Positions 48,418-56,139 of a DNA stretch of 64,000 nt are shown piece by piece. Each line of letters begins with the position of its first letter. Positions within the stretch are counted from its first letter, which is position 1. The stretch is from Microseira wollei NIES-4236 (GTDB taxonomy: Bacteria; Cyanobacteriota; Cyanobacteriia; Cyanobacteriales; Aerosakkonemataceae). Made by a program: the position numbers and the translations under genes. Below the pieces are notes generated by a model. It was given only the letters and a program-made list of their open reading frames with translations. It did no database searches and was not told the DNA's origin. The stretch spans positions 1-64,000 of the forward strand of contig NZ_BLAY01000035.1 in the NCBI RefSeq assembly GCF_020521235.1. Reading direction: 5' to 3'.

Positions 48418-49743
48418 CTAATCATCAGCAGAGGTAGGCTGACTCGGTAACTGAGTGCGTGCATACTCCTTGACTAAGGACTGGAGCGTAAATAAAACTT
48501 CCTTAGTATTTGTATCTTTTGTTTCTAGTAGCGATCGCCGAGTCAAAGACTGCATGGCAGCCATGAGTTCCGATAGTTCTGGCGGCTTACGATCGGAGGA
48601 TGAAAGCTTCTGTCTTAACTTCACAAATGAAATCGGTTCTTCTTCCTTTGCCAGTACATTTACAATCTTCTCTTCTAGCTTAGACAAGCGTTCAAATTGC
48701 TGCTTCACCAAGCTCGAAATATCCCCAACCACAAAAGTCTTCTGGTCTAGAAATGTAGAAACACGACCTCCAAACAAATCCTTAATCATCGAGACAGCCA
48801 TTTTTAAAGCTAAGGGGTTGCCCCGATAGATTCCGATTAACTCTGACCACCTATTCTCATCTTCAAATAAACCCTTTTTATTAAAAAAATCTCTAATTTC
48901 TGATTCTGATAAGTTTAAATTTGTCAGTGTGAAGGTGCGGACGGGTGAGGTTTTCTCTTCCAAAGCCGCTATTTCTGGAAAGTTTTCTATACTGGTAATT
49001 AACAAACAGCTTTGATGGCGTTCTTCACCCACACGTCGAAAAAGTTCGCCATATTTTTCATATCCTTTCTGATAGCGTCCAGCTAGTTCCTCTGTTTGCA
49101 GAATTGCATCGGCACAATCGAGTACTATCAGACAGCGATGTTGGCGAAAGCATTCAATTAGTAGGGATATTTTTTGGTTAGTCTCTGTTGGCAGATTGGG
49201 TTTTTGTGGGTGCGAAAGTAGCGGGATGAGGTTAGCTAGCAAGTCGTCGAGGGGTGGTGCGTAACGAAGCGATCGCCAAATTACCCGATCGAAATCATTC
49301 GACACTTGTTTGACCAACTTCACGCACAGAGCGGTTTTGCCCATTCCTCTCAAGCCTAGCAGCGCCACTAGGCGACATTTTTCTTCAACTATCCATCCCG
49401 CCAGCTTATCCAACTCATCAGAGCGTCCGTAGAATGTCGAGACATCGGGAGCTTCTCCCCAAACTATTTTCCCTGGAAGGGCAGATTGGCGTTTTTGAGA
49501 CTCGGAAAGAAGAATTTGCTTCAAATCAGTTAGTTTACCTGGTCGCACACCCCCTAGCTTGAATTTCTTAAACACCTCGCCCAATCTCTTGCGAACTGTC
49601 ACTTCGCTAATCTCTAGCTGCGCGGCAATTTCTGCGATCGCTAGGTCTTTCAGCGCTAGAGACAAAGTCTGCCATTCCGCCTCCGATACACCTTTGGCGG
49701 CGACTATAGCTTCAAGTTCACCCTGGGGAATTTGGGAAATCAA
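48418..49743 (-). CDS. STAND-type (NB-ARC) ATPase with LuxR-like HTH
   Basis: A 441-residue signal-transducing NTPase. The N-terminus has an HTH (LKDLAIAEIAAQLEISEVTVRKRLGEVF; residues about 29-57). The NB-ARC part has a P-loop GLRGMGKTAL (about 125-134), Walker B CLIVLDCAD, LLITSI, and GLP-like GNPLALKMAV. A short winged-helix tail (QSLTRRSLLETK) follows; there is no TPR or WD40 sensor tail, so the sensing part may be another protein. Start is TTG at 49743 after a GAGAG-rich stretch. It heads the operon with a CHASE2 kinase, DUF928 and CHAT protease. Confidence 0.85.
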   Translation of the reverse strand: MISQIPQGELEAIVAAKGVSEAEWQTLSLALKDLAIAEIAAQLEISEVTVRKRLGEVFKKFKLGGVRPGKLTDLKQILLSESQKRQSALPGKIVWGEAPDVSTFYGRSDELDKLAGWIVEEKCRLVALLGLRGMGKTALCVKLVKQVSNDFDRVIWRSLRYAPPLDDLLANLIPLLSHPQKPNLPTETNQKISLLIECFRQHRCLIVLDCADAILQTEELAGRYQKGYEKYGELFRRVGEERHQSCLLITSIENFPEIAALEEKTSPVRTFTLTNLNLSESEIRDFFNKKGLFEDENRWSELIGIYRGNPLALKMAVSMIKDLFGGRVSTFLDQKTFVVGDISSLVKQQFERLSKLEEKIVNVLAKEEEPISFVKLRQKLSSSDRKPPELSELMAAMQSLTRRSLLETKDTNTKEVLFTLQSLVKEYARTQLPSQPTSADD

Positions 49744-49778
49744 ACGCTTACTCTCTCTCGCTTATATACATACTCTCT

Positions 49779-49784
49779 ATTATA
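49779..49784 (-). promoter_or_regulatory. TATAAT -10 box for the STAND operon
   Basis: A perfect TATAAT reads toward the STAND gene 36 bases before its start. The -35 region is weak, so activation by a factor is possible. Confidence 0.4.
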
Positions 49785-49858
49785 CGATAGTTACTCTGTC
49801 GCTGCCGTTGCCCCACGCAGCAAAAATGGCAGCCGTCCCCCCAGGCAGCAGCAGATGT

Positions 49859-49940
49859 GAGGTACAGCCTTCTGGCTTGGTTTGTGTAGCGGCAGCATTA
49901 ATGCTGCCGCTACACAAACCAAGCCGTTTGGCTGTACCTC
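49859..49940. repeat. Perfect 52-bp palindrome with outer 11-bp arms
   Basis: GGCTTGGTTTGTGTAGCGGC and six more bases (49874-49899) is followed with no loop by its exact complement (49900-49925). GAGGTACAGCC lies outside on both sides in inverted form. The same palindrome core occurs at 57029-57080, and a one-armed version at 58395-58440, so it is a dispersed repeat. The flanking CACCCAATTGAAATCCGCTATA is also shared with 57096-57119. Confidence 0.9.
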
Positions 49941-50122
49941 ACCCAATTGAAATCCGCTATATTCTTTGTCTAGGTTGAATGTTAGTACAGATATAAACTA
50001 TCTGATAAGTATAAGGACGTATATAAGTCGGTTTTTGAGTGGGTTTTTGTAACAAAGGATACGTAATATCGATGTTGGGAGGCGATCGCGTGGCGGCTTA
50101 ATAAACTGTAACGGGATATCTC

Positions 50123-50151
50123 TTGACAGTTTTTAGATAGTTAACTATATT
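50123..50151 (+). promoter_or_regulatory. Near-consensus sigma-70 promoter of the nuclease cluster
   Basis: TTGACA (50123-50128), 17 bases, TATATT (50146-50151). This is the best promoter match I saw in the window. It reads toward the small ORF at 50343, leaving a leader of about 185 nt. Confidence 0.7.
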
Positions 50152-50342
50152 AGCTATCACAACTGGATAATTAAGCGAACAGACAAGCTGATAACTGTTG
50201 GGACTGACGCAGAATCTTTACGGGTAGGGTGCGACGATGACAACGCCACGAGTAGCGTCTGGAGTTTCAATTTGCGTAAGTCCTGGGTATTAAAGCACTT
50301 GTCTTGTGCAAAGTTTCTGACAACCAATCAGAGGTATATTTC

Positions 50343-50482
50343 ATGGCAAACCCAGCAAAGAAGTTTTTTTAGGATTTGAAAAGAGAGTAAGGTATGGCAT
50401 CAGTATTCTATTTTATCTGCTTGGAATACTGGCGATCGCTCTTTTTTGCTGCTTGGTAGTTTTGTGGATCGATTGGGAATAA
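50343..50482 (+). pseudogene. 46-residue membrane peptide with a -1 frameshift at a T7 run
   Basis: ATG at 50343 with AGAGG ten bases upstream encodes MANPAKKFF and then meets TAG directly after seven Ts. Reading T-TTT-TTA with a -1 slip continues to LGFEKRVRYGISILFYLLGI, LAIALFCCLVV and LWIDWE, a membrane helix ending at TAA 50480-50482. Either a base was lost from a T8 tract (pseudogene or assembly error), or the homopolymer works as a slippery site by ribosome or polymerase slippage. It is 57 bases before the DUF4282 gene. Confidence 0.6.
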
Positions 50483-50539
50483 TCATAGCTCTTTTGCTGA
50501 AGATTAAATATTTCATTGAGTTGAGTTTAGGATGTAAAA

Positions 50540-50791
50540 ATGGATAGCTTTATCGGTGATTTTTTCAGCTTTCGGACAATGGTGAGTTCTTGGATTGTCC
50601 GGATAATCTATGTTCTCGGAGTAGTCGCGTTGATTCTTGCTGGCATACAGCAAATTTTCAGCAATCCCATAGCAGGATTGGGATTAATTATCATCGGCAA
50701 TCTATTTTGGCGAATTGTTTGCGAGGCATTGATTTTGTTATTCGCAATTCATCACGAACTCATCAAAATTGCTCGCAATTTTAAAGCTTGA
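50540..50791 (+). CDS. DUF4282-type small membrane protein
   Basis: An 83-residue protein with the DUF4282 pattern: FFSFRTMVSSWIVRIIYVLG, then a second hydrophobic helix (AGLGLIIIGNLFWRIVCEAL) and an amphipathic end. Two membrane helices. Function unknown; such proteins are often found near envelope genes. It lies in the nuclease cluster between the frameshifted peptide and the NYN gene. Confidence 0.8.
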   Translation: MDSFIGDFFSFRTMVSSWIVRIIYVLGVVALILAGIQQIFSNPIAGLGLIIIGNLFWRIVCEALILLFAIHHELIKIARNFKA

Positions 50792-50926
50792 AATCGACAA
50801 GTCTTAAGCAAGGCAAAGAAGCTATGGGTTTTCGTAAATTCGAGCGTTTTTGTTGGCGAAATCTATAGTTGCGATCGCGACTTCAAGTCAATCGAGAATA
50901 TTCGTAAACAAAATGGAGGCAATTCC

Positions 50927-52000
50927 ATGAGCGACAAGCACAAGCTGTTAAAAACTGCCAAACAAATCTGCCTCTTTAGCTCTGTAGTGGGAGCAGGAAT
51001 TTCAGCTATATCTGGACAAGTTGCTTATTTTAGCGTACCGCTTTCTCTGGCAGTGGTGCTGATGAATGAAGATCGCTGTCGGCGGTGCGACTTGTTGCAA
51101 CAATCTCAACAAAAAAACCAAATTACTGCTGCTGATGTCGAGCAGCATTTTCACGAAATCGACTACCAAATCGAGCAGTTTCAGAAAGGAGAAAGCCAAT
51201 TAAAACCACCCCAACAAAAGTATTTAACCAATACGCATTTAAGGCTGATTATCTCAAAACTGCATCAAGTACAGCAGCAGCAAAAAGTGATGCAGATAGG
51301 CCAAATTAACAAGTTGGAACAGCAGGTAAAAGAGATACAGCAGATGCTTGGCGACCTAGATGCTAGTACTGAGGATCTACAGGATCGTACTCGCAATTTA
51401 GACCAACTACAACAGCAGCTAGCAGAGGTACAGCAAATGTTGCAAGCAGAAGCTTTCAGTCGCACGATTCCACTTAGTCCGAAAGTAACTTCATCTGCTA
51501 CTAAATCATGCCATCGGCAGCAACATGAGCGAGTTGCTATCTTTGTTGATGCAGCCAATCTTTATTATGGTGCAACATCGCTTGGTATTAACATTAATTA
51601 CGCTCAACTACTCTCAGTTCTTCAAGCTAAATCTGCTGTCTGTCGCGTCTTTTTATACACGGGTGTTGAACCCAACAACAAGAAACAATTGAGTTTTTTG
51701 TCATGGATGCAGCGCCAAGGCTATCAGGTGATTAGCAAAGAAGTGGTGCAACGGGCGGATGGTTCGAGAAAGGCCAACTTAGATGTAGAATTGGCTTTAC
51801 ACATGGTAGAGTTAGCCAATTCTTACGATACGGCTGTTTTAGTCAGCGGGGATGGCGATTTTGTCTTTCCAGTAAAGATTGTCCAAAGCAGAGGTAAACG
51901 AGTGGAAGTCGTTAGTTTTCGTTCTAACACCAGCGTCACTTTGTGCAAAGCGGCGGATTGCTTCCTAGACTTGGAAACCATCCCAGATCAAATTTGTTAG
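50927..52000 (+). CDS. NYN-domain (LabA-like PIN) ribonuclease with membrane anchor and coiled coil
   Basis: A 357-residue protein. The N-terminus has a hydrophobic hairpin (SSVVGAGISAISGQVAYFSV, residues 17-45). A Gln-rich coiled coil follows (about 50-185). The NYN domain spans 203-350: Asp208 in IFVDAANLYYG, LDVELALHMVEL with two acidic residues, and VSGDGDF; these acids form the metal site of the nuclease fold. NYN proteins cut or bind RNA. ATG at 50927 has GGAGG 10 bases upstream. The membrane tether is unusual for the family. It is 106 bases before the PD-(D/E)XK gene. Confidence 0.88.
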   Translation: MSDKHKLLKTAKQICLFSSVVGAGISAISGQVAYFSVPLSLAVVLMNEDRCRRCDLLQQSQQKNQITAADVEQHFHEIDYQIEQFQKGESQLKPPQQKYLTNTHLRLIISKLHQVQQQQKVMQIGQINKLEQQVKEIQQMLGDLDASTEDLQDRTRNLDQLQQQLAEVQQMLQAEAFSRTIPLSPKVTSSATKSCHRQQHERVAIFVDAANLYYGATSLGININYAQLLSVLQAKSAVCRVFLYTGVEPNNKKQLSFLSWMQRQGYQVISKEVVQRADGSRKANLDVELALHMVELANSYDTAVLVSGDGDFVFPVKIVQSRGKRVEVVSFRSNTSVTLCKAADCFLDLETIPDQIC

Positions 52001-52106
52001 ATTGGTAGCGATCGCCAGACTGATTTACTCCTAAACTATCGCAAAATTCAGGGTGCTGCTTACCTTTGCAGTAGGCTTACTTTTTCCCAACTACTGAGAT
52101 TGAACG

Positions 52107-53729
52107 ATGTCTAATCAACAATGGTTAATCGATGGATTCTTGGTAAGTTTCAGTACCTTGATAGTGGGTGGCACAACACTCGTCATTGCTGCTAGCGACG
52201 CTCGTGTCGTTTTGGCAGGTAGTATAGCAGGAGCTTCCACAGGAGTAGCAATTCTGGCGCGACGAGAGTATCAATACAGAGAAGAACAATTAGAACTTAA
52301 ACAGGTTGTCAATTATTTGGCTAAATTGGAACAATTGATGGTTTCTGTAAAAGGTCAAATTGACCAACTCCCATCTCAGTCGCCTAGTTTGGTCAATCAG
52401 TCTCCACAAGCTAAACAATCCCCTGTATCTGAAAACGGTTCTCTAGAAGCTGATTTGACAATAACACCACCGCTGGAGATTATCTCCGAACAAAATTCAG
52501 ACAGTGTTACCGAGGTAATTGCTTGGCTCAATGCCCGACATTTTCATGTAGAAAGCTATCGCCAGAGCCAAGAAGTGGATGCTATATTCAACGAATTAGC
52601 AATTTTTATGGGCGAGCGGTATTCTAGCATTAAACCCTTTTATAAACAAATAAAATACCATCTCCAATTCGGAACAAGAGTTCGATTAAATTTATCGGAA
52701 AAAAGTAAAGAACAAATCAACAATTGCATTCATTTTGGCAAGTTATTGAAAAATTCATCCTTCCTATCTGAATATCACTATTCATCCTATCAAAAAGTAA
52801 TTTTTGCAACGCCTCAGAGAATGGGCGATATGATTAACTTCTTCAATGGGGGGTGGTTTGAGCGATTTGTTTACCAGCAATTATGCGATTTACTTTCATC
52901 GCATGGACTTCAATATCAGTGCCTAATCAACCCGCGAGGGGTTTTTGCCAATACAGATGATTTTGAGTTAGATTTACTGTTTCTGGTAAAAAGTCAACCT
53001 CTTTGGATAGAATGCAAGTCCGGCGATGAATATAACTCTTATTTACCAAAATATTCGAGCCATAGACAAAAACTAGGAGTTCCCGCAAGCTTGGCATTTC
53101 TGGTTATTTTGGATATCCCTGATAGTCAGGCTAAAAATTACGGTAATATCTGGAATATTACTGTTGTTAATCAAAATAACTTAATTTCTGCGATCGCTGC
53201 TGCTTTGGGATTGTCAGAAAGCCAAGAAACACAACAGTTTAACCAGCCTGTTGTAATTACTCCAGGTAGTTTATTAACATTTCTCAACAAAAAATATCTC
53301 AGACCCTTACCAGAATATCGACAATCTGTCATCAGGGAATTGATCGATTTATTGATCGATCCAGAACGACCCATAAACCTGAGTCAATTCGAAGTTATTT
53401 TAGCAGAAAAACTGGCAGAACCACTTGGAATATCGAAGTCAAAATTACATGACATTCTTAACGCTGTTTTGCGCTCTGACTGTTTACTTAACGATAGTGG
53501 AGAAATAGTGAGTTCGTTCGCAGAACCAATATCAACTCTAGTATCTTCAGAGTTATTAGTTTTAGATAAAAAGTGTATCGAAAGTTATGCCTTTGCAATT
53601 TTAGCTGCCAATCCAAATCATTTTGAAAATATTGATAACGTCAGTGAGTTTGAACAAACCGTTGGCGGCGACGTACCCAATTTAGAAACAATCGAACAAC
53701 TAAAAAGCAAGGCTTTGAATCAGTCTTAA
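52107..53729 (+). CDS. Membrane-anchored PD-(D/E)XK nuclease-like protein
   Basis: A 540-residue protein of no family I recognise as a whole. N-terminal hydrophobic segments (GFLVSFSTLIVGGTTLVIAA and VLAGSIAGASTGVAILA) are followed by a coiled coil (LEQLMVSVKGQIDQL). A nuclease core lies at about 265-340: FERFVYQQLCDLLSSHG, Asp289 in ELDLLFLV, and Glu302/Lys304 in LWIECKSGD, the standard D-E-K spacing of PD-(D/E)XK enzymes. The C-terminal 150 residues are helical and unknown. The same architecture (membrane hairpin, coiled coil, nuclease) as the preceding NYN gene suggests that they act together. Nuclease activity is predicted, not shown. Confidence 0.75.
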   Translation: MSNQQWLIDGFLVSFSTLIVGGTTLVIAASDARVVLAGSIAGASTGVAILARREYQYREEQLELKQVVNYLAKLEQLMVSVKGQIDQLPSQSPSLVNQSPQAKQSPVSENGSLEADLTITPPLEIISEQNSDSVTEVIAWLNARHFHVESYRQSQEVDAIFNELAIFMGERYSSIKPFYKQIKYHLQFGTRVRLNLSEKSKEQINNCIHFGKLLKNSSFLSEYHYSSYQKVIFATPQRMGDMINFFNGGWFERFVYQQLCDLLSSHGLQYQCLINPRGVFANTDDFELDLLFLVKSQPLWIECKSGDEYNSYLPKYSSHRQKLGVPASLAFLVILDIPDSQAKNYGNIWNITVVNQNNLISAIAAALGLSESQETQQFNQPVVITPGSLLTFLNKKYLRPLPEYRQSVIRELIDLLIDPERPINLSQFEVILAEKLAEPLGISKSKLHDILNAVLRSDCLLNDSGEIVSSFAEPISTLVSSELLVLDKKCIESYAFAILAANPNHFENIDNVSEFEQTVGGDVPNLETIEQLKSKALNQS

Positions 53730-53792
53730 CAAGTAATTAATGATTTGATTCACGTCACAGCATATTTATCCCACTTAAATGGAGTTAAAGAG

Positions 53793-54572
53793 ATGAGTGC
53801 AAAAAAATCAGACAATTTATCTAATCCTAATCAAAATACCCAAGGCGGAAATAAAAAAAACGTCAAGGCTATTATCTCCTTAGTTGCCGGAATAATGATT
53901 ATTACCGCAATTAGTTCATCTGCGCTCACCGTAATAGTTCTTCAACGTCTGGGTATAATCGTTTTAAACAACCCAACGCTTTCACCTTCTCCAACTGCAT
54001 TACCCACTCCAACTGCATTACCCACTCCGACTGCTTCACCTTCTGCAACTGCATTACCCACTCCAACTGAGTCAGCATCCCCAACAGCTTCACCTTCTCC
54101 AACAGCTTCACCCTCTCCCACTTCCCCGCCAGATTCAGCATCTTCTATCTTCACTACCCAATGTCTGAGTGCTACTCCTGGTTATGAAAGCGTTTTAGTA
54201 AAAAATAGCGAACCACCGAATATTGTTATCGCAGGAGAAGTTCTGCCTGAAATTGGTTATTTTTATAGCGGCAAGTATGATTCCTTACCTGTTGTTGCTG
54301 AGGCTGAAGTTTCCTGCATTCTTGAGTCCAAATTTCAACAGCTTAACTTAGTTGTGGGAATGGACAGTCGCGATCCGCAGGCTGTATACAATAGATCTAT
54401 AACAGTTGAAATGCGGGTTAATGGCGAATTAAAACAAACAAATACTGTAACATTAGGTTCCAAACAAAGGATGTCTATTAACCTTCAAAATGTCCGCAGT
54501 TTGGGAATAAAAGCAAAATGTAGTTATTACCGTTGCCCGCGTCTTTCAATCCTAGAAACAAGTTTAAAATAA
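53793..54572 (+). CDS. Membrane-anchored protein with TPSPTALP linker and NPCBM-like domain
   Basis: A 259-residue protein. A transmembrane helix (VKAIISLVAGIMIITAI, about 23-50) is followed by a low-complexity TPSPTA/TPTASP linker (75-115) and a beta-rich C-terminal domain (ESKFQQLNLVVGMDS, TVEMRVNGELKQT, VTLGSKQRMSINL) resembling the NPCBM carbohydrate-binding fold. The ATG at 53793 has GGAG at -8; an earlier TTG is rejected. It is last in the nuclease cluster, 63 bases after the PD-(D/E)XK gene, and would face the periplasm. Confidence 0.7.
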   Translation: MSAKKSDNLSNPNQNTQGGNKKNVKAIISLVAGIMIITAISSSALTVIVLQRLGIIVLNNPTLSPSPTALPTPTALPTPTASPSATALPTPTESASPTASPSPTASPSPTSPPDSASSIFTTQCLSATPGYESVLVKNSEPPNIVIAGEVLPEIGYFYSGKYDSLPVVAEAEVSCILESKFQQLNLVVGMDSRDPQAVYNRSITVEMRVNGELKQTNTVTLGSKQRMSINLQNVRSLGIKAKCSYYRCPRLSILETSLK

Positions 54573-54634
54573 TCAGGACTTACGCTTGGGTTGTCCATCA
54601 CCTTTGTTTCTGGCTGCGACTTTGGCGTTGGTCA

Positions 54635-54718
54635 TTGGTAATAGGTAATTGTTAATCAGATTAAAAGGCAGATGGATTGAATACAATTACCAATTACCCA
54701 TTACCTATTACCAGTAGT
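54635..54718. repeat. GGTAATA/TTACCAA inverted repeat cluster
   Basis: GGTAATAGGTAATTG units face CAATTACCAATTACC units across about 25 bases. It lies between convergent genes and repeats the family seen at 17757. Confidence 0.8.
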
Positions 54719-54725
54719 CAAAGGT

Positions 54726-55043
54726 TTATTTGAGCGGATGGTGTTCGCTGAGTAATTTTTCGACTTTAGCTTCATCGATTCGGGCTGTTATTTTAGAAGC
54801 TTCGTGATTGTCTCGGATGGTTTTTGCTAGGGTCAATGATGAGCCAACTGTGAAGGTTAAACCCATGCCCATGAAGCCTTTTACCCAGCCATCTACGGGC
54901 AGGTAAGCAATGCCCATCGCCGTCGAACCGAAGGAAAGTATAAATGAAGCCCAAACTTGAATAATCCAGGCAGCTGTATCTTTTTGAGGGGTTAGGTTTT
55001 GCATAGGTTTTCCCGCCTTTCGATAGGTTTGAGTTGTTGGCAT
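54726..55043 (-). CDS. YiaA/YiaB-type two-helix membrane protein
   Basis: A 105-residue protein. Two hydrophobic helices (AAWIIQVWASFILSFGSTAMGIAYL and VKGFMGMGLTFTVGSSLTLAKT) match the YiaA/YiaB family. A polar tail follows. Two starts are possible, MPTTQT at 55043 and MQNLTP 39 bases later; the second is nearer to the family start. Function unknown. Confidence 0.75.
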   Translation of the reverse strand: MPTTQTYRKAGKPMQNLTPQKDTAAWIIQVWASFILSFGSTAMGIAYLPVDGWVKGFMGMGLTFTVGSSLTLAKTIRDNHEASKITARIDEAKVEKLLSEHHPLK

Positions 55044-55140
55044 TATTAGCTCAATTACTCGGCTATATAGTATGCTATATTAAGGGGTTAAATCGGAGAA
55101 CACCCGAACGGGTGAGCCAGTTTTTCAACTGTCTGAAATT

Positions 55141-55620
55141 GTGGTTTTGTGTTGGCGATCGCTTACCTTTAATCTCCTCAAGCACTTGATTACCCGCAAG
55201 TTTCCGGATGTCGAGTGGATAACTCCTGAAGCTTTGGCAAAATGGCTCCAAAATCCGGCTAAAATACAGCCTGTTCTGCTTGATGCTCGCAGCGAGGCGG
55301 AGTATGAGGTGAGTCATCTTTGGCACGCAAAGCGCATCGATCCTGACTCGCCTGATTTGTTAGCGCTAGCAGAGGTATCTTTTCAAACACCGATCGTGGT
55401 ATATTGTTCGGTCGGGTATCGTAGTGCAGCGGTTGCCTCTAGGCTATTACAGGCGGGGTTTTCGCGCGTATACAATTTGGAAGGCAGTATTTTTCAATGG
55501 GTTAACGAGGGTCATGCGGTGTATAAATATGAACAAAACACGCAAGGGGTGCATCCGTATAATTGGCTGTGGGGGAAGTTACTGAGATCGCAATATCGCG
55601 CCGAAGTGCAGAGGGGTTGA
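55141..55620 (+). CDS. Rhodanese-like domain protein
   Basis: A 159-residue protein. The rhodanese domain spans about 25-125: LLDARSEAEYEVSHL, active-site Cys in VVYCSVGYRSAAVA, and VYNLEGSIFQWVNEGH. It probably transfers sulfur from thiosulfate or a persulfide; the true substrate is unknown. The start is uncertain: GTG at 55141 is the best available, as no ATG is in frame upstream within the open region. The GNAT gene begins 25 bases after it. Confidence 0.88.
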   Translation: MVLCWRSLTFNLLKHLITRKFPDVEWITPEALAKWLQNPAKIQPVLLDARSEAEYEVSHLWHAKRIDPDSPDLLALAEVSFQTPIVVYCSVGYRSAAVASRLLQAGFSRVYNLEGSIFQWVNEGHAVYKYEQNTQGVHPYNWLWGKLLRSQYRAEVQRG

Positions 55621-55644
55621 TTGGCGATACGGATATAGAATTGT

Positions 55645-56112
55645 ATGTTTTCTATTAGACAGGCGAACCCAGAAGACCAACAGGAAATTGCCAATCTTTT
55701 TGTAGAGTTGGAAGCACTTCACACTCAAGCACTTCCCAATATCTTTAGACCACCTATTTTATCAGAGTTGGGTAACTATAGTTACAAAATAGGCGATCAA
55801 AGCGCTGTATTTGTTGCGGTTCGCGATGGTGAAATTATTGGTGTTGTTATGGTTTTGATGATAGAAACTCCCCAATCGTCGGTTTTAGCACCACGAGTTT
55901 ATGCTACCGTCTCCCAGCTGATTGTAAAGCAAAATTGTCGTCGCTGCGGGGTTGGTCGCGCTTTGATGGAAAAAGTGCATCAATGGACTATTACTAAAGG
56001 TATAGCTGACGTTGAGTTAAATATTTGGGAGTTTAATACTGATGCGATCGCTTTCTATGAAAAATTGGGATATCGTACTAACTATCGCCATATGAAAAAG
56101 ACTATGATATAA
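55645..56112 (+). CDS. GNAT-family N-acetyltransferase
   Basis: A 155-residue acetyl-CoA-dependent transferase. Motif A is in QLIVKQNCRRCGVGRALMEKVHQW (acetyl-CoA pyrophosphate loop RRCGVGRAL), motif B in LNIWEFNTDAIAFYEKLGY. The substrate cannot be predicted. It lies in line with the rhodanese and glycosyltransferase genes at short spacing (24 and 27 bases), so it may be co-transcribed. Confidence 0.88.
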   Translation: MFSIRQANPEDQQEIANLFVELEALHTQALPNIFRPPILSELGNYSYKIGDQSAVFVAVRDGEIIGVVMVLMIETPQSSVLAPRVYATVSQLIVKQNCRRCGVGRALMEKVHQWTITKGIADVELNIWEFNTDAIAFYEKLGYRTNYRHMKKTMI

Positions 56113-56139
56113 GAAAATAACGCAAGCATTCTAGCAGTA

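Larger units (their letters stand above)
49744..50342. other. Divergent intergenic region with large palindrome and two promoters
   Basis: No gene in the first 580 bases. It contains the STAND promoter (49779-49784), a perfect 52-bp palindrome (49874-49925) with outer GAGGTACAGCC arms (49859-49869 and 49930-49940), and a strong plus-strand promoter (50123-50151). The rest appears unstructured. Confidence 0.7.

Noticed and set aside
49559-49978. Plus-strand gene opposite the STAND start
   Set aside because: Its C-terminal half is translated palindromic repeat, and the rest is antisense to the STAND gene.
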